From CAZQKE01 sp964593865 (GTDB lineage: Bacteria; Chloroflexota; Anaerolineae; JAAYZQ01): a stretch of DNA of 22,211 bases. The stretch lies in the NCBI GenBank assembly GCA_964593865.1, contig CAZQKE010000040.1, positions 1 through 22,211 on the forward strand, read 5' to 3'. The notes under the pieces are model-generated. The model saw only the letters and a list, made by a program, of their open reading frames with translations, had not been told where the DNA came from and searched no databases. Positions 1 to 9,637 of this stretch are shown here, one piece after another (the first letter of the stretch is position 1; every line of letters starts with the position of its first letter). The translations under genes were made by a program, and so were the position numbers.

Positions 1-19
1 CGGCGTAAGGAGTTGAGTA

Positions 20-346
20 ATGAGTGTCCCATTGTCCTGGTATCTGATTGTAGCGGCGGCTCTGTTCTGCATCGGGCTGTTTGGCGCTTTGGCCCGGCGC
101 AACGCTATCGCCGTGCTGATGGGCGTGGAGCTGATGCTCAACGCGGTGAACATCAACCTGTTGGCCTTTTGGCGGCACATCGAAGCGGCGCGGGGCGCGC
201 GGGGTGCACTGGCCGGACAGGTCTTTGCCATCGTCGTCATCACCGTGGCCGCCGCCGAGGCCGCCGTGGGCCTGGCGCTGATCATCGCCCTCTATCGCAA
301 TCGCCGCACGGTGGATGTCGAAGATGTAGACCTGATGAAACTGTAG
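20..346 (+). CDS. nuoK: NADH-quinone oxidoreductase subunit K (NuoK)
   Basis: This is a membrane subunit of respiratory complex I (MrpC-like), part of the proton path between the quinone site and the antiporter subunits. The 108-residue product is slightly longer than the usual 100 or so. Three hydrophobic helices are visible. The family's two buried membrane glutamates are present: E37 in GVELMLNAVN and E80 in AAAEAAVGLAL. The extra residues form an Ala/Gly/Arg-rich loop between helices 2 and 3. An AAGGAG ribosome site at 7-12 lies 7 bases before the ATG. nuoL follows after 12 bases. The nuoJ stop is probably the TAA at 6-8 or the TGA at 14-16, but too little of that gene is visible to annotate it. 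Identification is firm. Confidence 0.96.
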   Translation: MSVPLSWYLIVAAALFCIGLFGALARRNAIAVLMGVELMLNAVNINLLAFWRHIEAARGARGALAGQVFAIVVITVAAAEAAVGLALIIALYRNRRTVDVEDVDLMKL

Positions 347-358
347 AGGAACAAGCCT

Positions 359-2493
<2,135 letters not shown>

Positions 2494-2494
<1 letters not shown>

Positions 2495-3663
2495 TGGGCA
2501 TCGAATGGCTGCGCATTCAAGGCTACCGTTCCCTGGCCGATGTGACCTGGGAACCGGGTCCGCTAAACCTGCTGATCGGTCCCAACGGATCGGGCAAATC
2601 GAACCTGTTGCGCAGCCTGCAACTGCTCTCCGACGCGGCCAACGGTCGCCTGGCTCAAAGCATCCGCCGGGCAGGGGGCATGGTCCCGTTGCTGTGGGAT
2701 GGGCAAGCCAATACATTGGAATGGCAGGTGAGATTACGCCGGTCCTCCGCCTCGGAATACGGGCATCTTTACCGGCTCACGTTGGCCCGCTTGGGGATCG
2801 GCGGTGCTTACGAGATTGAACTTGAACAACTGGACATCGGAAGGGCAGAGGGCGGGCCGCTCAAAACGCTGCTACGGCGAGACATGGGCCACGCGGTCGG
2901 TGAACCGTTCATGAGCCTTTTGGAGGAAGCGATCGATCCGGCCCACATCCGCCCGGGCGAGACCCTGCTGGCACAGGCGACATTAAACCAGCCCACTTCC
3001 CTGTACGATGCTCGCCGGCAGTTGACCGACTGGCGCATCTACCATGACGTGCGGGTGGATGCCGAGTCGGAAATGCGTCGGGCGCAGGTCAGCCGCCTGG
3101 AAAAGCAGGTGGAGGCCGATGGCAGCAACCTGATCCCGGTACTGCACACTCTATACACCACCGACCGCAACTTCAAGAACGAAATTGACGAAGCAATGCA
3201 GGCTGCCTTTGGGCCGGATTTCGATGAGCTGCTCTTCCCGCCTGCCGAGGATGGGCGGATCCAGCTGCGGGTGCGGTGGCGGTCCTTGCAACGGGAACAA
3301 TCGGCTGCCGACCTCTCCGATGGAATGTTGCGCTTCCTGTTCCTGATCACCGTCTTGGCCTCGCCGGAGCCGCCGGCCTTGATCGCCATTGATGAGCCGG
3401 AGCTGGGGCTGCACCCTAGCATGTTGCCCCTCATTGCCGAGTTCGCCGCCGATGCCGCCGACCGCACTCAGGTCATCTTGACCACCCATTCGCCCCAATT
3501 CCTGGATTGCTTCAGCGACCGGGCGGAATGTACAACGGTGGCCTTGTGGGAAAAAGGGCGAACGGTGCTCAGGCGGCTTTCGGCGGAGCGGTTGGACCGC
3601 TGGTTGGAACATTACCGCCTGGGGCAATTGTGGCTTTCCGGCGAGCTGGAGGACGCGGCGTGA
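2494..3663 (+). CDS. AAA_21/OLD-like ATPase of a two-gene ATPase-DUF4276 cassette
   Basis: The 389-residue protein is an SMC/ABC-like ATPase of the AAA_21 (OLD/RecF-like) type, predicted soluble. It opens with the family's IEWLRIQGYRSL strand. Walker A is GPNGSGKSN (29-37). A divergent middle region (about 90-230) includes a charged helix near 190-205. The ABC-like signature LSDG is near 274, Walker B is LIAIDEPELGLHP (about 296-308), and the His switch is TTHS near 330-333. There is no C-terminal TOPRIM domain, unlike true OLD/GajA proteins. That function seems to be supplied by the next gene, which overlaps it by 4 bases. The ATG overlaps the nuoL stop (TGATG). Such ATPases pair with toxic nuclease-like partners in several phage-defence systems, but a defence role here is inference. 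No transposase or att site is visible around it. Confidence 0.9.
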
Positions 3664-4280
3664 GGATCGTGCTGTTCGTGGAAGGTTGGACAGAACGTGA
3701 ACTGCCCGCATTTTTGAAACGGTGGCTCGATCCGCGTCTAGAAAAAAGGCCGGTGGGCCTCAAGGTGGTCCGCTTTGAAGGAGTGTCCAACTATTTGTCC
3801 GATGTCGCCCGCAAAGCGCGGCTGTATTTGACCGACGAGGACACGTTGGCGGTCTTTGGTTTGCTAGATTTGTACGGCCTGCCGCTGAATCTGCCGGACC
3901 TGGGCCGGGACGAAAAGATCGCCCGGGCACGGCAAGAAATTGAAGCCATGATAGATCGACCGTTCCGGGACCGCTTTCACCAACATTTTGCCGTGCACGA
4001 GACGGAGGCATGGCTGCTCAGCGCACCGGCTCTGTTTCCACATCCGGTGCGGGAGCGGCTTCCCGGCAAGCCGCCGGAAGACATCAACTTCGACGAGCCG
4101 CCATCCAAGCTGCTGGATCGGTTGTGGCGGCAGACGATGAAACGCAGTTACAAAAAGATCGTCCAGGCGCGGAATCTGTTTCGCTGCCTGGACCCGGAAC
4201 AGGTATACATCCGGTGCCCTTATTTTAGGCGCATGATGGATGAGATGTTGCAAGTGGCAACACAAGGGCGAAGCAGATAA
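3660..4280 (+). CDS. DUF4276 (TOPRIM-like) protein, partner of the ATPase
   Basis: The predicted protein has 206 residues. I chose the GTG at 3660, which overlaps the ATPase stop as GTGA and puts the family N-terminus MRIVLFVEGWTERE first. The in-frame ATG at 3507 would lie deep inside the ATPase gene. Three acidic motifs typical of DUF4276 are seen: VEGxTE (E8, E12), LLDLYGLP (D70) and HETEAWLLS (E114, E116). A C-terminal CPYFRRMMDEML block matches the family's end. From memory, DUF4276 belongs to the TOPRIM-like fold group, in which such acidic residues bind metal for nucleic-acid cleavage, but no activity can be proved from sequence. The gene ends 78 bases before nuoM. The likely role is effector or nuclease partner of the upstream ATPase. 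Confidence 0.85.
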   Translation: MRIVLFVEGWTERELPAFLKRWLDPRLEKRPVGLKVVRFEGVSNYLSDVARKARLYLTDEDTLAVFGLLDLYGLPLNLPDLGRDEKIARARQEIEAMIDRPFRDRFHQHFAVHETEAWLLSAPALFPHPVRERLPGKPPEDINFDEPPSKLLDRLWRQTMKRSYKKIVQARNLFRCLDPEQVYIRCPYFRRMMDEMLQVATQGRSR

Positions 4281-4358
4281 TCTATCTTGCGAGGAGCTGA
4301 CGGGCCTTTAGAAGATCCGTGAGACGCTAGAACGGTAAACACAAGAGGAGGAACCTAA

Positions 4359-5957
4359 ATGGACTATCTTCTCACACTGATCACCTTTTTCCCACTGCTG
4401 TCTGTGTTGATCATCCTGTTCATTCCAGGGGATGACGAGCGGACCATCCGGCGGATGGCGGTGGGCCTCAGCTTCATCCCGCTGGTGCTGGCCGGTTACC
4501 TGTGGCTGGCCTTTGACAAAACGGCGGCGGGCTTCCAGTTCGAGACGATAGTCTCCTGGATCCCGGCCATTGACGTCAACTACCACGTCGGCGTGGATGG
4601 GTTGAGCGTGCCCCTGGTCTTTTTGACCGCCCTGCTAACCACGCTGAGCATGATCTATTCCTCTTTCGTTATCAAAAAGCGGGTCAAAGAGTTCTTTTTG
4701 CTCTTTTTCCTGCTCCAAATGGGCATGTTCGGCGTGTTCGTCTCCCTAGACTTGGTGCTGTTCTACGTCTTTTGGGAGGTCGGCTTGGTTCCCATGTACC
4801 TTCTCATCGGCATCTGGGGGCAACCCAAAGACCGGCCCCAGTATTCGGCCATCAAATTCTTCCTCTACACCCTGGCCGGGAGCGTGTTCATGCTGTTGGC
4901 CATCGTCGCCCTCTACTTCACCCACGGGACCTTTTCCATCCCGGAGCTGGCCGAAATCGGGCAGGCAGGCGGGATTTTCAACGGCGTCGCCTGGATGGCC
5001 ACGGCGGCCTTTTGGGCCTTTTTCATCGCCTTTGCCATCAAGGTCCCCCTCTTTCCCTTCCATACCTGGTTGCCCGACGCCCACACCGCTGCGCCTACCG
5101 CCGGGAGCGTCATCCTGGCCGGTGTGCTCCTCAAACTAGGCGGCTTTGGCATGATGCGCATCGCCTTGCCCATCTTCCCTACGCAGTTCAAGTTTTACTG
5201 CTGGGACGTGCCCATCATTCCCATCCTGGCCCTCTTTAGCATCATCTACGGGGCGTTGGTGTGCATGGCCCAGTGGGACCTGAAACGGCTGATCGCCTAC
5301 TCCTCGGTGAGCCACATGGGGTACTTTATGCTGGGTGTGGCGGCGGCGGCAGCGGCTTACGGTCAAGCGGGGCTGGCCGATGCAGCGGCCATGGCCTCCA
5401 ACGGCGCGGCGTTGCAGATGTTCAACCACGGCATTATCACCGGCGGCCTCTTTTTCCTGGTCGGCGTGATCTATGAGCGGGCGCACTCCCGCGACCTGGC
5501 CCTCAAAGATGCCGACGGCAAGCCGCTCCGCGACGAAAACGGCAAAGTCATCCCCGCCTTTGGCGGCCTGGGCAAGATGACGCCCTACTACTATGGCCTC
5601 TTCCTGGTGACGGCCTTTGCCAGCCTGGGGCTGCCCGGCCTGGCCGGGTTCTGGGCCGAGTTCTTTGTCTTCCGGGGTGCATTCCAGATTATGCCCTGGT
5701 TCGCCGCCATCGGCGTTGTGGGCATCGTCGTCACCGCAGCCTATATCCTGTGGAAGATCGTCCAATACGTCTTCCTGGGCGACTTTAGCCAGGAACGCTG
5801 GGACAAGGTGACCCACGGAGCCAAGCTAACCGATGTGCTGGCCTTTGAGAAAGTGACGCTCTGGCCGCTGGTGGTATTCATGATCGGCTTTGGCATCTAT
5901 CCTACACCCATCGTTGAGTTTTTCAACAGCTTTGCCCAGGGGCTCTTTGGGGGCTAG
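4359..5957 (+). CDS. nuoM: NADH-quinone oxidoreductase subunit M (NuoM)
   Basis: This is an antiporter-like proton-pumping membrane subunit of complex I with 532 residues. Conserved residues include E140 in YVFWEVGLVPMYLLIGIWG and K228 in AIKVPLFPFHTWLPDAHTAAP. The conserved AQWDLKRLIAYSSVSHMG block and the late GLPGLAGFWAEFF motif are also present. Two loops are longer than in E. coli: an Ala-rich segment after SHMGYFMLGV, and a charged insert (KDADGKPLRDENGKVIP) just before AFGGLGKM. A strong ribosome site (AAGAGGAGG) lies 8 bases before the ATG. The gene stands 78 bases after the inserted ATPase/DUF4276 pair. It is followed by a repeat array rather than directly by nuoN. Confidence 0.97.
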   Translation: MDYLLTLITFFPLLSVLIILFIPGDDERTIRRMAVGLSFIPLVLAGYLWLAFDKTAAGFQFETIVSWIPAIDVNYHVGVDGLSVPLVFLTALLTTLSMIYSSFVIKKRVKEFFLLFFLLQMGMFGVFVSLDLVLFYVFWEVGLVPMYLLIGIWGQPKDRPQYSAIKFFLYTLAGSVFMLLAIVALYFTHGTFSIPELAEIGQAGGIFNGVAWMATAAFWAFFIAFAIKVPLFPFHTWLPDAHTAAPTAGSVILAGVLLKLGGFGMMRIALPIFPTQFKFYCWDVPIIPILALFSIIYGALVCMAQWDLKRLIAYSSVSHMGYFMLGVAAAAAAYGQAGLADAAAMASNGAALQMFNHGIITGGLFFLVGVIYERAHSRDLALKDADGKPLRDENGKVIPAFGGLGKMTPYYYGLFLVTAFASLGLPGLAGFWAEFFVFRGAFQIMPWFAAIGVVGIVVTAAYILWKIVQYVFLGDFSQERWDKVTHGAKLTDVLAFEKVTLWPLVVFMIGFGIYPTPIVEFFNSFAQGLFGG

Positions 5958-5967
5958 AAACTACAAC

Positions 5968-6143
5968 GAATTGGGAGAGGAACGAATTGGGAGAGGAACG
6001 AATTGGGAGAGGGACGAATTGGGAGAGGAACGAATTGGGAGAGGAACGAATTGGGAGAGGAACGAATTGGAAGAGGGACGAATTGGGAGAGGGACGAATT
6101 GGGAGAGGAACGAATCGGAAGAGGAACGAATTGGGAAAGCAAA
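5968..6143 (+). repeat. Array of 16-bp tandem repeats between nuoM and nuoN
   Basis: Ten full direct repeats of GAATTGGGAGAGGAAC (5968-6127) are followed by a degenerate eleventh copy (6128-6143). Six full copies match this unit exactly; the others differ by one or two changes (GGGAC for GGAAC, GGAAG for GGGAG, AATC for AATT). The strand is strongly purine-rich, and each copy carries a Shine-Dalgarno-like GGGAGAGG. The unit length is not a multiple of three and holds no stop codon, so all six frames stay open across the array. There are no spacers, so it is not a CRISPR. It begins 10 bases after the nuoM stop and ends about 43 bases before nuoN. It probably expands and contracts by replication slippage (inference). 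Confidence 0.97.
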
Positions 6144-6175
6144 TTCGTTTCTTTCTTCATTCGCCGTTGTGTCTC

Positions 6176-6180
6176 GGAGG
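6176..6180 (+). promoter_or_regulatory. Ribosome binding site of nuoN deciding a TTG start
   Basis: GGAGG lies 6 bases before the TTG at 6187, which starts the expected NuoN N-terminus MTLETFQLLSPELILL. No ATG in this frame lies nearby. The site is just downstream of the array of SD-like repeats. Confidence 0.75.
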
Positions 6181-6186
6181 TGAGTT

Positions 6187-7689
6187 TTGACTCTAGAAAC
6201 GTTTCAACTGCTCTCACCTGAGTTGATCCTGCTGACGACCGGCATTGTGGTCCTGATCGTGGACTTTGTCTGGCGGGAGGATGCGCCCGACGGGCCGAAA
6301 AGCCGCTGGGTTCCGGCGTTGGCCCTGGTGGGATTGGGGCTGGCCCTGCTGGCAACCTTCTTGCTGTGGGGCACACCGCCGACGCCGGTGCTGGCCATGA
6401 TGGCCGTGGACCCCTTTGCCCTGTTCTTCAAGGTCATCGCCATCAGCACCGTCATGTTGGTCATCTTGGCCGCCATACCCTGGCTGCGGGGCCGCACCCC
6501 CTATCGGGGCGAGTTCTATGCCCTGCTCGTCTTTGCCGCCCTGGCCATCTGCCTGGCCTCCGCCGGCACCGACCTGATCTCGGTCTACTTGGCAATGGAG
6601 TTTCTGAGCATCACTTCCTACGTGCTGGCCGGCTACCTGCGGGGTGACAAGAAATCCAACGAAGCGGGCATCAAATATTTTCTCTACGGGGCCGTTACTT
6701 CGGCGGCCATGCTCTACGGCATGTCGCTCCTTTACGGGGCGACGGGGACCACCGACCTTTACAGCATTTCTCGCTTGCTGTTGGTCGGCGGGACAGGTGA
6801 CCGCCTCGGTTGGTTGGCCGTCGCCGCTTTGATCCCGCTGCTGGCCGGGTTCTCTTTCAAGATCGTCCTGGCCCCCTTCCACCAGTGGGCGCCCGACACC
6901 TACGAAGGCGCGCCAACGCCGGTGACGGCCTTTTTGTCGGTGGGGTCCAAAGCCGCCGGATTCGCCATCTTGATGCGCGTCTTGCTCACCGCCTTGCCCT
7001 ACTTCCGCTGGGACATCGGTTGGATGGCTTTTCTCATTGCCCTGTCCATTATCTCCATGCTCTTGGGCAACCTGATCGCCCTGCGCCAGACCAACATCAA
7101 GCGCATGTTGGCCTATTCCAGCATCGGGCAGGCGGGTTATATCGCCATCGGGTTCATCTGCCTGACGACCAACACCGAGAGCGCGTTCCTGGGCATCAAC
7201 GGTTCCCTCTTTTACCTCTTTGCCTATCTCTTTACCAACCTGGCCGTCTTTACGGCGGTCATTGCCTTCGAGAGCGCAACCGGCTCCAGCGAGATCTCCG
7301 ACTATCGGGGGTTGGTCAGGCGGGCGCCGGTCATCGCCGGGGTGTTGCTCATCGGCCTGCTCTCCCTGGCGGGCATCCCCGGAACCGCCGGGTTCCTGGG
7401 CAAGTTCTTTGTCTTTGGCGCGGCCATCCAGTTCAACACCACCCAGACTCTGGTCCTGGCCGTGGTGGGTGTTGTGACCAGTGTGGTGGCTGCCTTCTAC
7501 TATTTGAACGTTGTGCGGCAGATGTTCTTTGAACAGGCGGAGGAGGGGGCCGGTCCTGTCCAAGTGCCCTGGAGCTTGAAGGTGGGCCTGGCCGTGACGG
7601 CGGCGGGCATCCTGATCGTGGGCCTCTACCCCCAACCCTTTATCGAGTTCGCCACCCAATCGGTGCAGATGATCGGGATGACGTTCTGA
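6187..7689 (+). CDS. nuoN: NADH-quinone oxidoreductase subunit N (NuoN)
   Basis: This is the third antiporter-like membrane subunit of complex I, 500 residues, normal for the family. E138 (YLAMEFLSITSYVLAGYLR) and K225 (FSFKIVLAPFHQWAPDTYEGAP) are the conserved charged residues. The RQTNIKRMLAYSSIGQAG block and the SLAGIPGTAGFLGKFFVF motif confirm NuoN. The start is TTG, chosen because of the GGAGG ribosome site 6 bases upstream and the family-like N-terminus. It is the last gene of the nuo run and is followed by a strong terminator. Confidence 0.96.
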   Translation: MTLETFQLLSPELILLTTGIVVLIVDFVWREDAPDGPKSRWVPALALVGLGLALLATFLLWGTPPTPVLAMMAVDPFALFFKVIAISTVMLVILAAIPWLRGRTPYRGEFYALLVFAALAICLASAGTDLISVYLAMEFLSITSYVLAGYLRGDKKSNEAGIKYFLYGAVTSAAMLYGMSLLYGATGTTDLYSISRLLLVGGTGDRLGWLAVAALIPLLAGFSFKIVLAPFHQWAPDTYEGAPTPVTAFLSVGSKAAGFAILMRVLLTALPYFRWDIGWMAFLIALSIISMLLGNLIALRQTNIKRMLAYSSIGQAGYIAIGFICLTTNTESAFLGINGSLFYLFAYLFTNLAVFTAVIAFESATGSSEISDYRGLVRRAPVIAGVLLIGLLSLAGIPGTAGFLGKFFVFGAAIQFNTTQTLVLAVVGVVTSVVAAFYYLNVVRQMFFEQAEEGAGPVQVPWSLKVGLAVTAAGILIVGLYPQPFIEFATQSVQMIGMTF

Positions 7690-7721
7690 GACCTGCGCCG
7701 CGGCGGCGGAATAACGGATCA

Positions 7722-7751
7722 AAAAAGGGCGGATCATCATCCGCCCTTTTT
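7722..7751 (+). terminator. Intrinsic terminator after nuoN, probably bidirectional
   Basis: A perfect 13-bp stem (AAAAAGGGCGGAT with its complement) closes a CATC loop and ends in a run of T. The A run on the left arm makes it a terminator on the - strand too, where the glycosyltransferase unit ends. It separates two converging transcription units. Confidence 0.92.
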
Positions 7752-7765
7752 GTGTGCAGTTCCGG

Positions 7766-7855
7766 CTATTTTGCTGCCCGCTCATAAGCCCATGCCGCCC
7801 ACAGCACCGGTGCCTCGTCAAAGGCACGGCCCGTCTGGGTTTTGGTCGGTTCCAT
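7766..7855 (-). CDS. Possible 29-aa small protein downstream of the glycosyltransferase
   Basis: An ATG at 7855 (read leftward) opens a 29-codon frame ending in TAG, just before the shared terminator. An AGAGGA ribosome-site-like sequence lies about 8 bases upstream, and the start is 27 bases after the glycosyltransferase stop. The peptide begins MEPTKTQTGRAF, contains a Trp/Ala-rich stretch (VLWAAWAYERAAK) and has no signal peptide. I recognise no family. It may be a real small protein co-transcribed with the polysaccharide genes or a chance frame. Conservation in relatives would decide. Confidence 0.4.
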   Translation of the reverse strand: MEPTKTQTGRAFDEAPVLWAAWAYERAAK

Positions 7856-7882
7856 GGGAAAATCCTCTGGAGAAAGAACCGT

Positions 7883-9295
7883 TCAGCGGCGCAGGAGCCG
7901 CCGCTGAATGCCGGTGATCAGCCGCATGATGCGGCCGTTCATGGCTGCCTGAAAGCGGGCTTCACTTTGCTGCCAGCGGTTGGTCAGATCGGCAATTTGC
8001 GCTTGTTGTCGCTCGATCTCCTGCTGGAGTCGCTCCGTCCGTTCTGCCCAGGTTCTTTCCAGGGGGGCATACAGTTCGCCGCCGTGGGCTGCGCGGTCGG
8101 GGGCCAGCGCCGGATTCTGGCAAAAGCGAACGATCGGTGCGCAGATATGCTCCCAAGTCAAGAGAGGACGGACCTGCTCGAACCCCTGGCGATATGCCTC
8201 CCGCAGGTTGGGGATGTCCAGCAGATGCAGGATCGCGTTGGCGATGGCCTCCACGTCACCCGGCGGGACGACCTGCCCCAGGCCGTAGCGGGCGACCAGC
8301 TCGCTGGTTTCGTCACCGCTGGACACAACCATAGGCAACCCGGCCCAAATGTAATCGAGTATACGGGTACGGAATGCAAAGTGCGTTTCCAGATGGTCGA
8401 AATGCAGGGAAGCGCCGATGTCCGCTTCCAGCAGGTAGTTGGGCCACTGCTCATAGGGAACCCAATCGCCAAAAAAGACCACCCGGTCTGTCAACCCCAG
8501 TTGATCGCTGAGGGCGCGAGTCTGGGCCAGCATGGGCATATCGGGCACGATAGGGTTGGGATGGCGTGTGGCGGGAAAGAGCAAGCGAACCCGGGGTTGC
8601 GTCTCGACGACGCGGGCGACGGCCCGTACCAGGCTGAGAGGGTCCAGCCATTGCCACAGGCCGCCGCCCCACAGGATTACCCGGTCGTCGGGGCCAATGC
8701 CCGGGATCACGCCTTTGACGGAGGGAGCGGTAGCTTGCAGTGGGCGTGAGGGCAAGCCAAAGGGCACTATATCGATCAGGCGGCGGAGGGTGGGATCGTC
8801 GGCATAGGTGTCGGGGTTGATGCGGCCCATGATGTCTAGCACACCCAGCCAGTAGTCGCGCTGGCGCCGGCTGGCGCAAAAGAAAAAATCGCCGGCCAGG
8901 GCTGTCCTGCGCACCAGGTCCAAGTTGTCATAAAAAGTAGGCCACTGTTCCTCACGGGGGAGATGGGCTTGTCTGTGAAGCGATTCAAAGGTGTATGGGT
9001 AGGTTGTCTCTAGAATTAATGCTTTACCGCAGGTAACCAGCGAAGGAAAGTTCAGAAGCAGGTGACCGGCTAGCAGTAGCACATCGGCTTGGGCTACAGC
9101 AGGGGCCAGGCTATCCCAATCGTCCAGGCTGTAGACGTGAGTTTTAAAGCCGGGGCCGGGCAGGCTGCGTTCCGGGGTGGCCAGGGTGACATCCAGTGTT
9201 TGAGCCAATGCGCGGGCCATCTCCCAATAGCGGACGCCCGGTCCGGCCATCTTGGTATCCACGACATCGAAACTGATAAGGAGCAAGCGGGTCAC
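7883..9295 (-). CDS. GT4-like glycosyltransferase with C-terminal coiled coil
   Basis: The 470-residue protein has the GT-B glycosyltransferase shape. The N-terminal half holds a Rossmann-like start (RLLLISFDVVDTKMAGPGVRYWE). The C-terminal half has a donor-sugar domain with RVILWGGGLWQWLDP, LFPATRHPNP and the region DYIWAGLPMVVSSGDETSELV, followed by GLGQVVPPGDVEAIA. A predicted coiled coil (about 415-450, rich in Glu, Gln and Arg) and a basic tail (RLITGIQRRLLRR) may anchor it to partners or the membrane. I chose the GTG at 9295, because GGAGG lies 5 bases upstream; the ATG at 9310 would overlap that site. It lies in one unit with a Wzt-like ATPase, so surface polysaccharide synthesis is likely. 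Donor and acceptor are unknown. Confidence 0.85.
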   Translation of the reverse strand: MTRLLLISFDVVDTKMAGPGVRYWEMARALAQTLDVTLATPERSLPGPGFKTHVYSLDDWDSLAPAVAQADVLLLAGHLLLNFPSLVTCGKALILETTYPYTFESLHRQAHLPREEQWPTFYDNLDLVRRTALAGDFFFCASRRQRDYWLGVLDIMGRINPDTYADDPTLRRLIDIVPFGLPSRPLQATAPSVKGVIPGIGPDDRVILWGGGLWQWLDPLSLVRAVARVVETQPRVRLLFPATRHPNPIVPDMPMLAQTRALSDQLGLTDRVVFFGDWVPYEQWPNYLLEADIGASLHFDHLETHFAFRTRILDYIWAGLPMVVSSGDETSELVARYGLGQVVPPGDVEAIANAILHLLDIPNLREAYRQGFEQVRPLLTWEHICAPIVRFCQNPALAPDRAAHGGELYAPLERTWAERTERLQQEIERQQAQIADLTNRWQQSEARFQAAMNGRIMRLITGIQRRLLRR

Positions 9296-9330
9296 AATCA
9301 CCTCCATCATGACAGGCCCAAGCGTGTACG

Positions 9331-9634
9331 TCAGGCTGCCGGGGTACGTATGAAACGTCCTTGCTCATAAGCAGGTACCAAACCCTGCAATCGGGCGTTT
9401 TCCCTTTGCAGAGCATCCGGTTGTGCTTGCAGTTCCGCCTGACGTCGCTGGGTTTCATATTGGATATGGGCCGGGGTGAACGTTTGCCCTTGATTGATCG
9501 GGTTGAACAGGGCGGTCAAAAAGCCCCAAGCGGAAGGCTCGAAAGGCGCATGATCGGGCTGCAAAAGGGAGAGACAAGGTTACCGACAGGTCTTTGAAGG
9601 GTAGCCACAGGAGGTCGTCTGATGCTTTGAGCAT
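9331..9634 (-). pseudogene. Frameshifted small ORF between the Wzt-like ATPase and the glycosyltransferase
   Basis: An ATG at 9634, four bases after the ATPase stop and with an AGGAG ribosome site inside that gene's end, opens a frame beginning MLKASDDLLWLPFKDLSVTL. This frame runs into non-coding-looking sequence after about 28 codons. A second, overlapping frame (9331 to about 9564) then carries a protein-like segment: AWGFLTALFNPINQGQTFTP, a Gln/Glu/Arg-rich coiled coil, and YEQGRFIR near the end. Joining the two with one base shift near 9530-9565 gives a protein of about 100 residues. From memory, a coiled coil ending in a YExGRF motif resembles tails of methyltransferases and glycosyltransferases in polysaccharide clusters. 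This is a real frameshift, a sequencing error or a gene remnant; I cannot tell which. Confidence 0.5.
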
Positions 9635-9637
9635 GGT

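Noticed and set aside
3507..3659. Upstream ATG extension of the DUF4276 gene
   Set aside because: It would overlap the ATPase gene by about 150 bases and add 51 atypical residues before the family start MRIVLFVEG.
5968..6143. CRISPR array
   Set aside because: The repeats are contiguous 16-mers with no unique spacers, and no cas gene is nearby.
5890..6221. Three overlapping + strand ORFs of 67-97 codons with a repeated Glu/Arg/Gly-rich sequence
   Set aside because: They arise only because the 16-bp repeat has no stop in any frame. They lack their own ribosome sites outside the repeats and overlap one another and nuoM.
6214..7827. 537-codon ORF on the - strand opposite nuoN
   Set aside because: It is an antisense shadow of a well-supported nuoN in GC-rich sequence. 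Its composition is Gly/Gln/His/Asp-rich with no family resemblance.
7754..8749. 331-codon ORF on the + strand
   Set aside because: It is antisense to the glycosyltransferase, starts inside the terminator region without a ribosome site, and has no recognisable domain.
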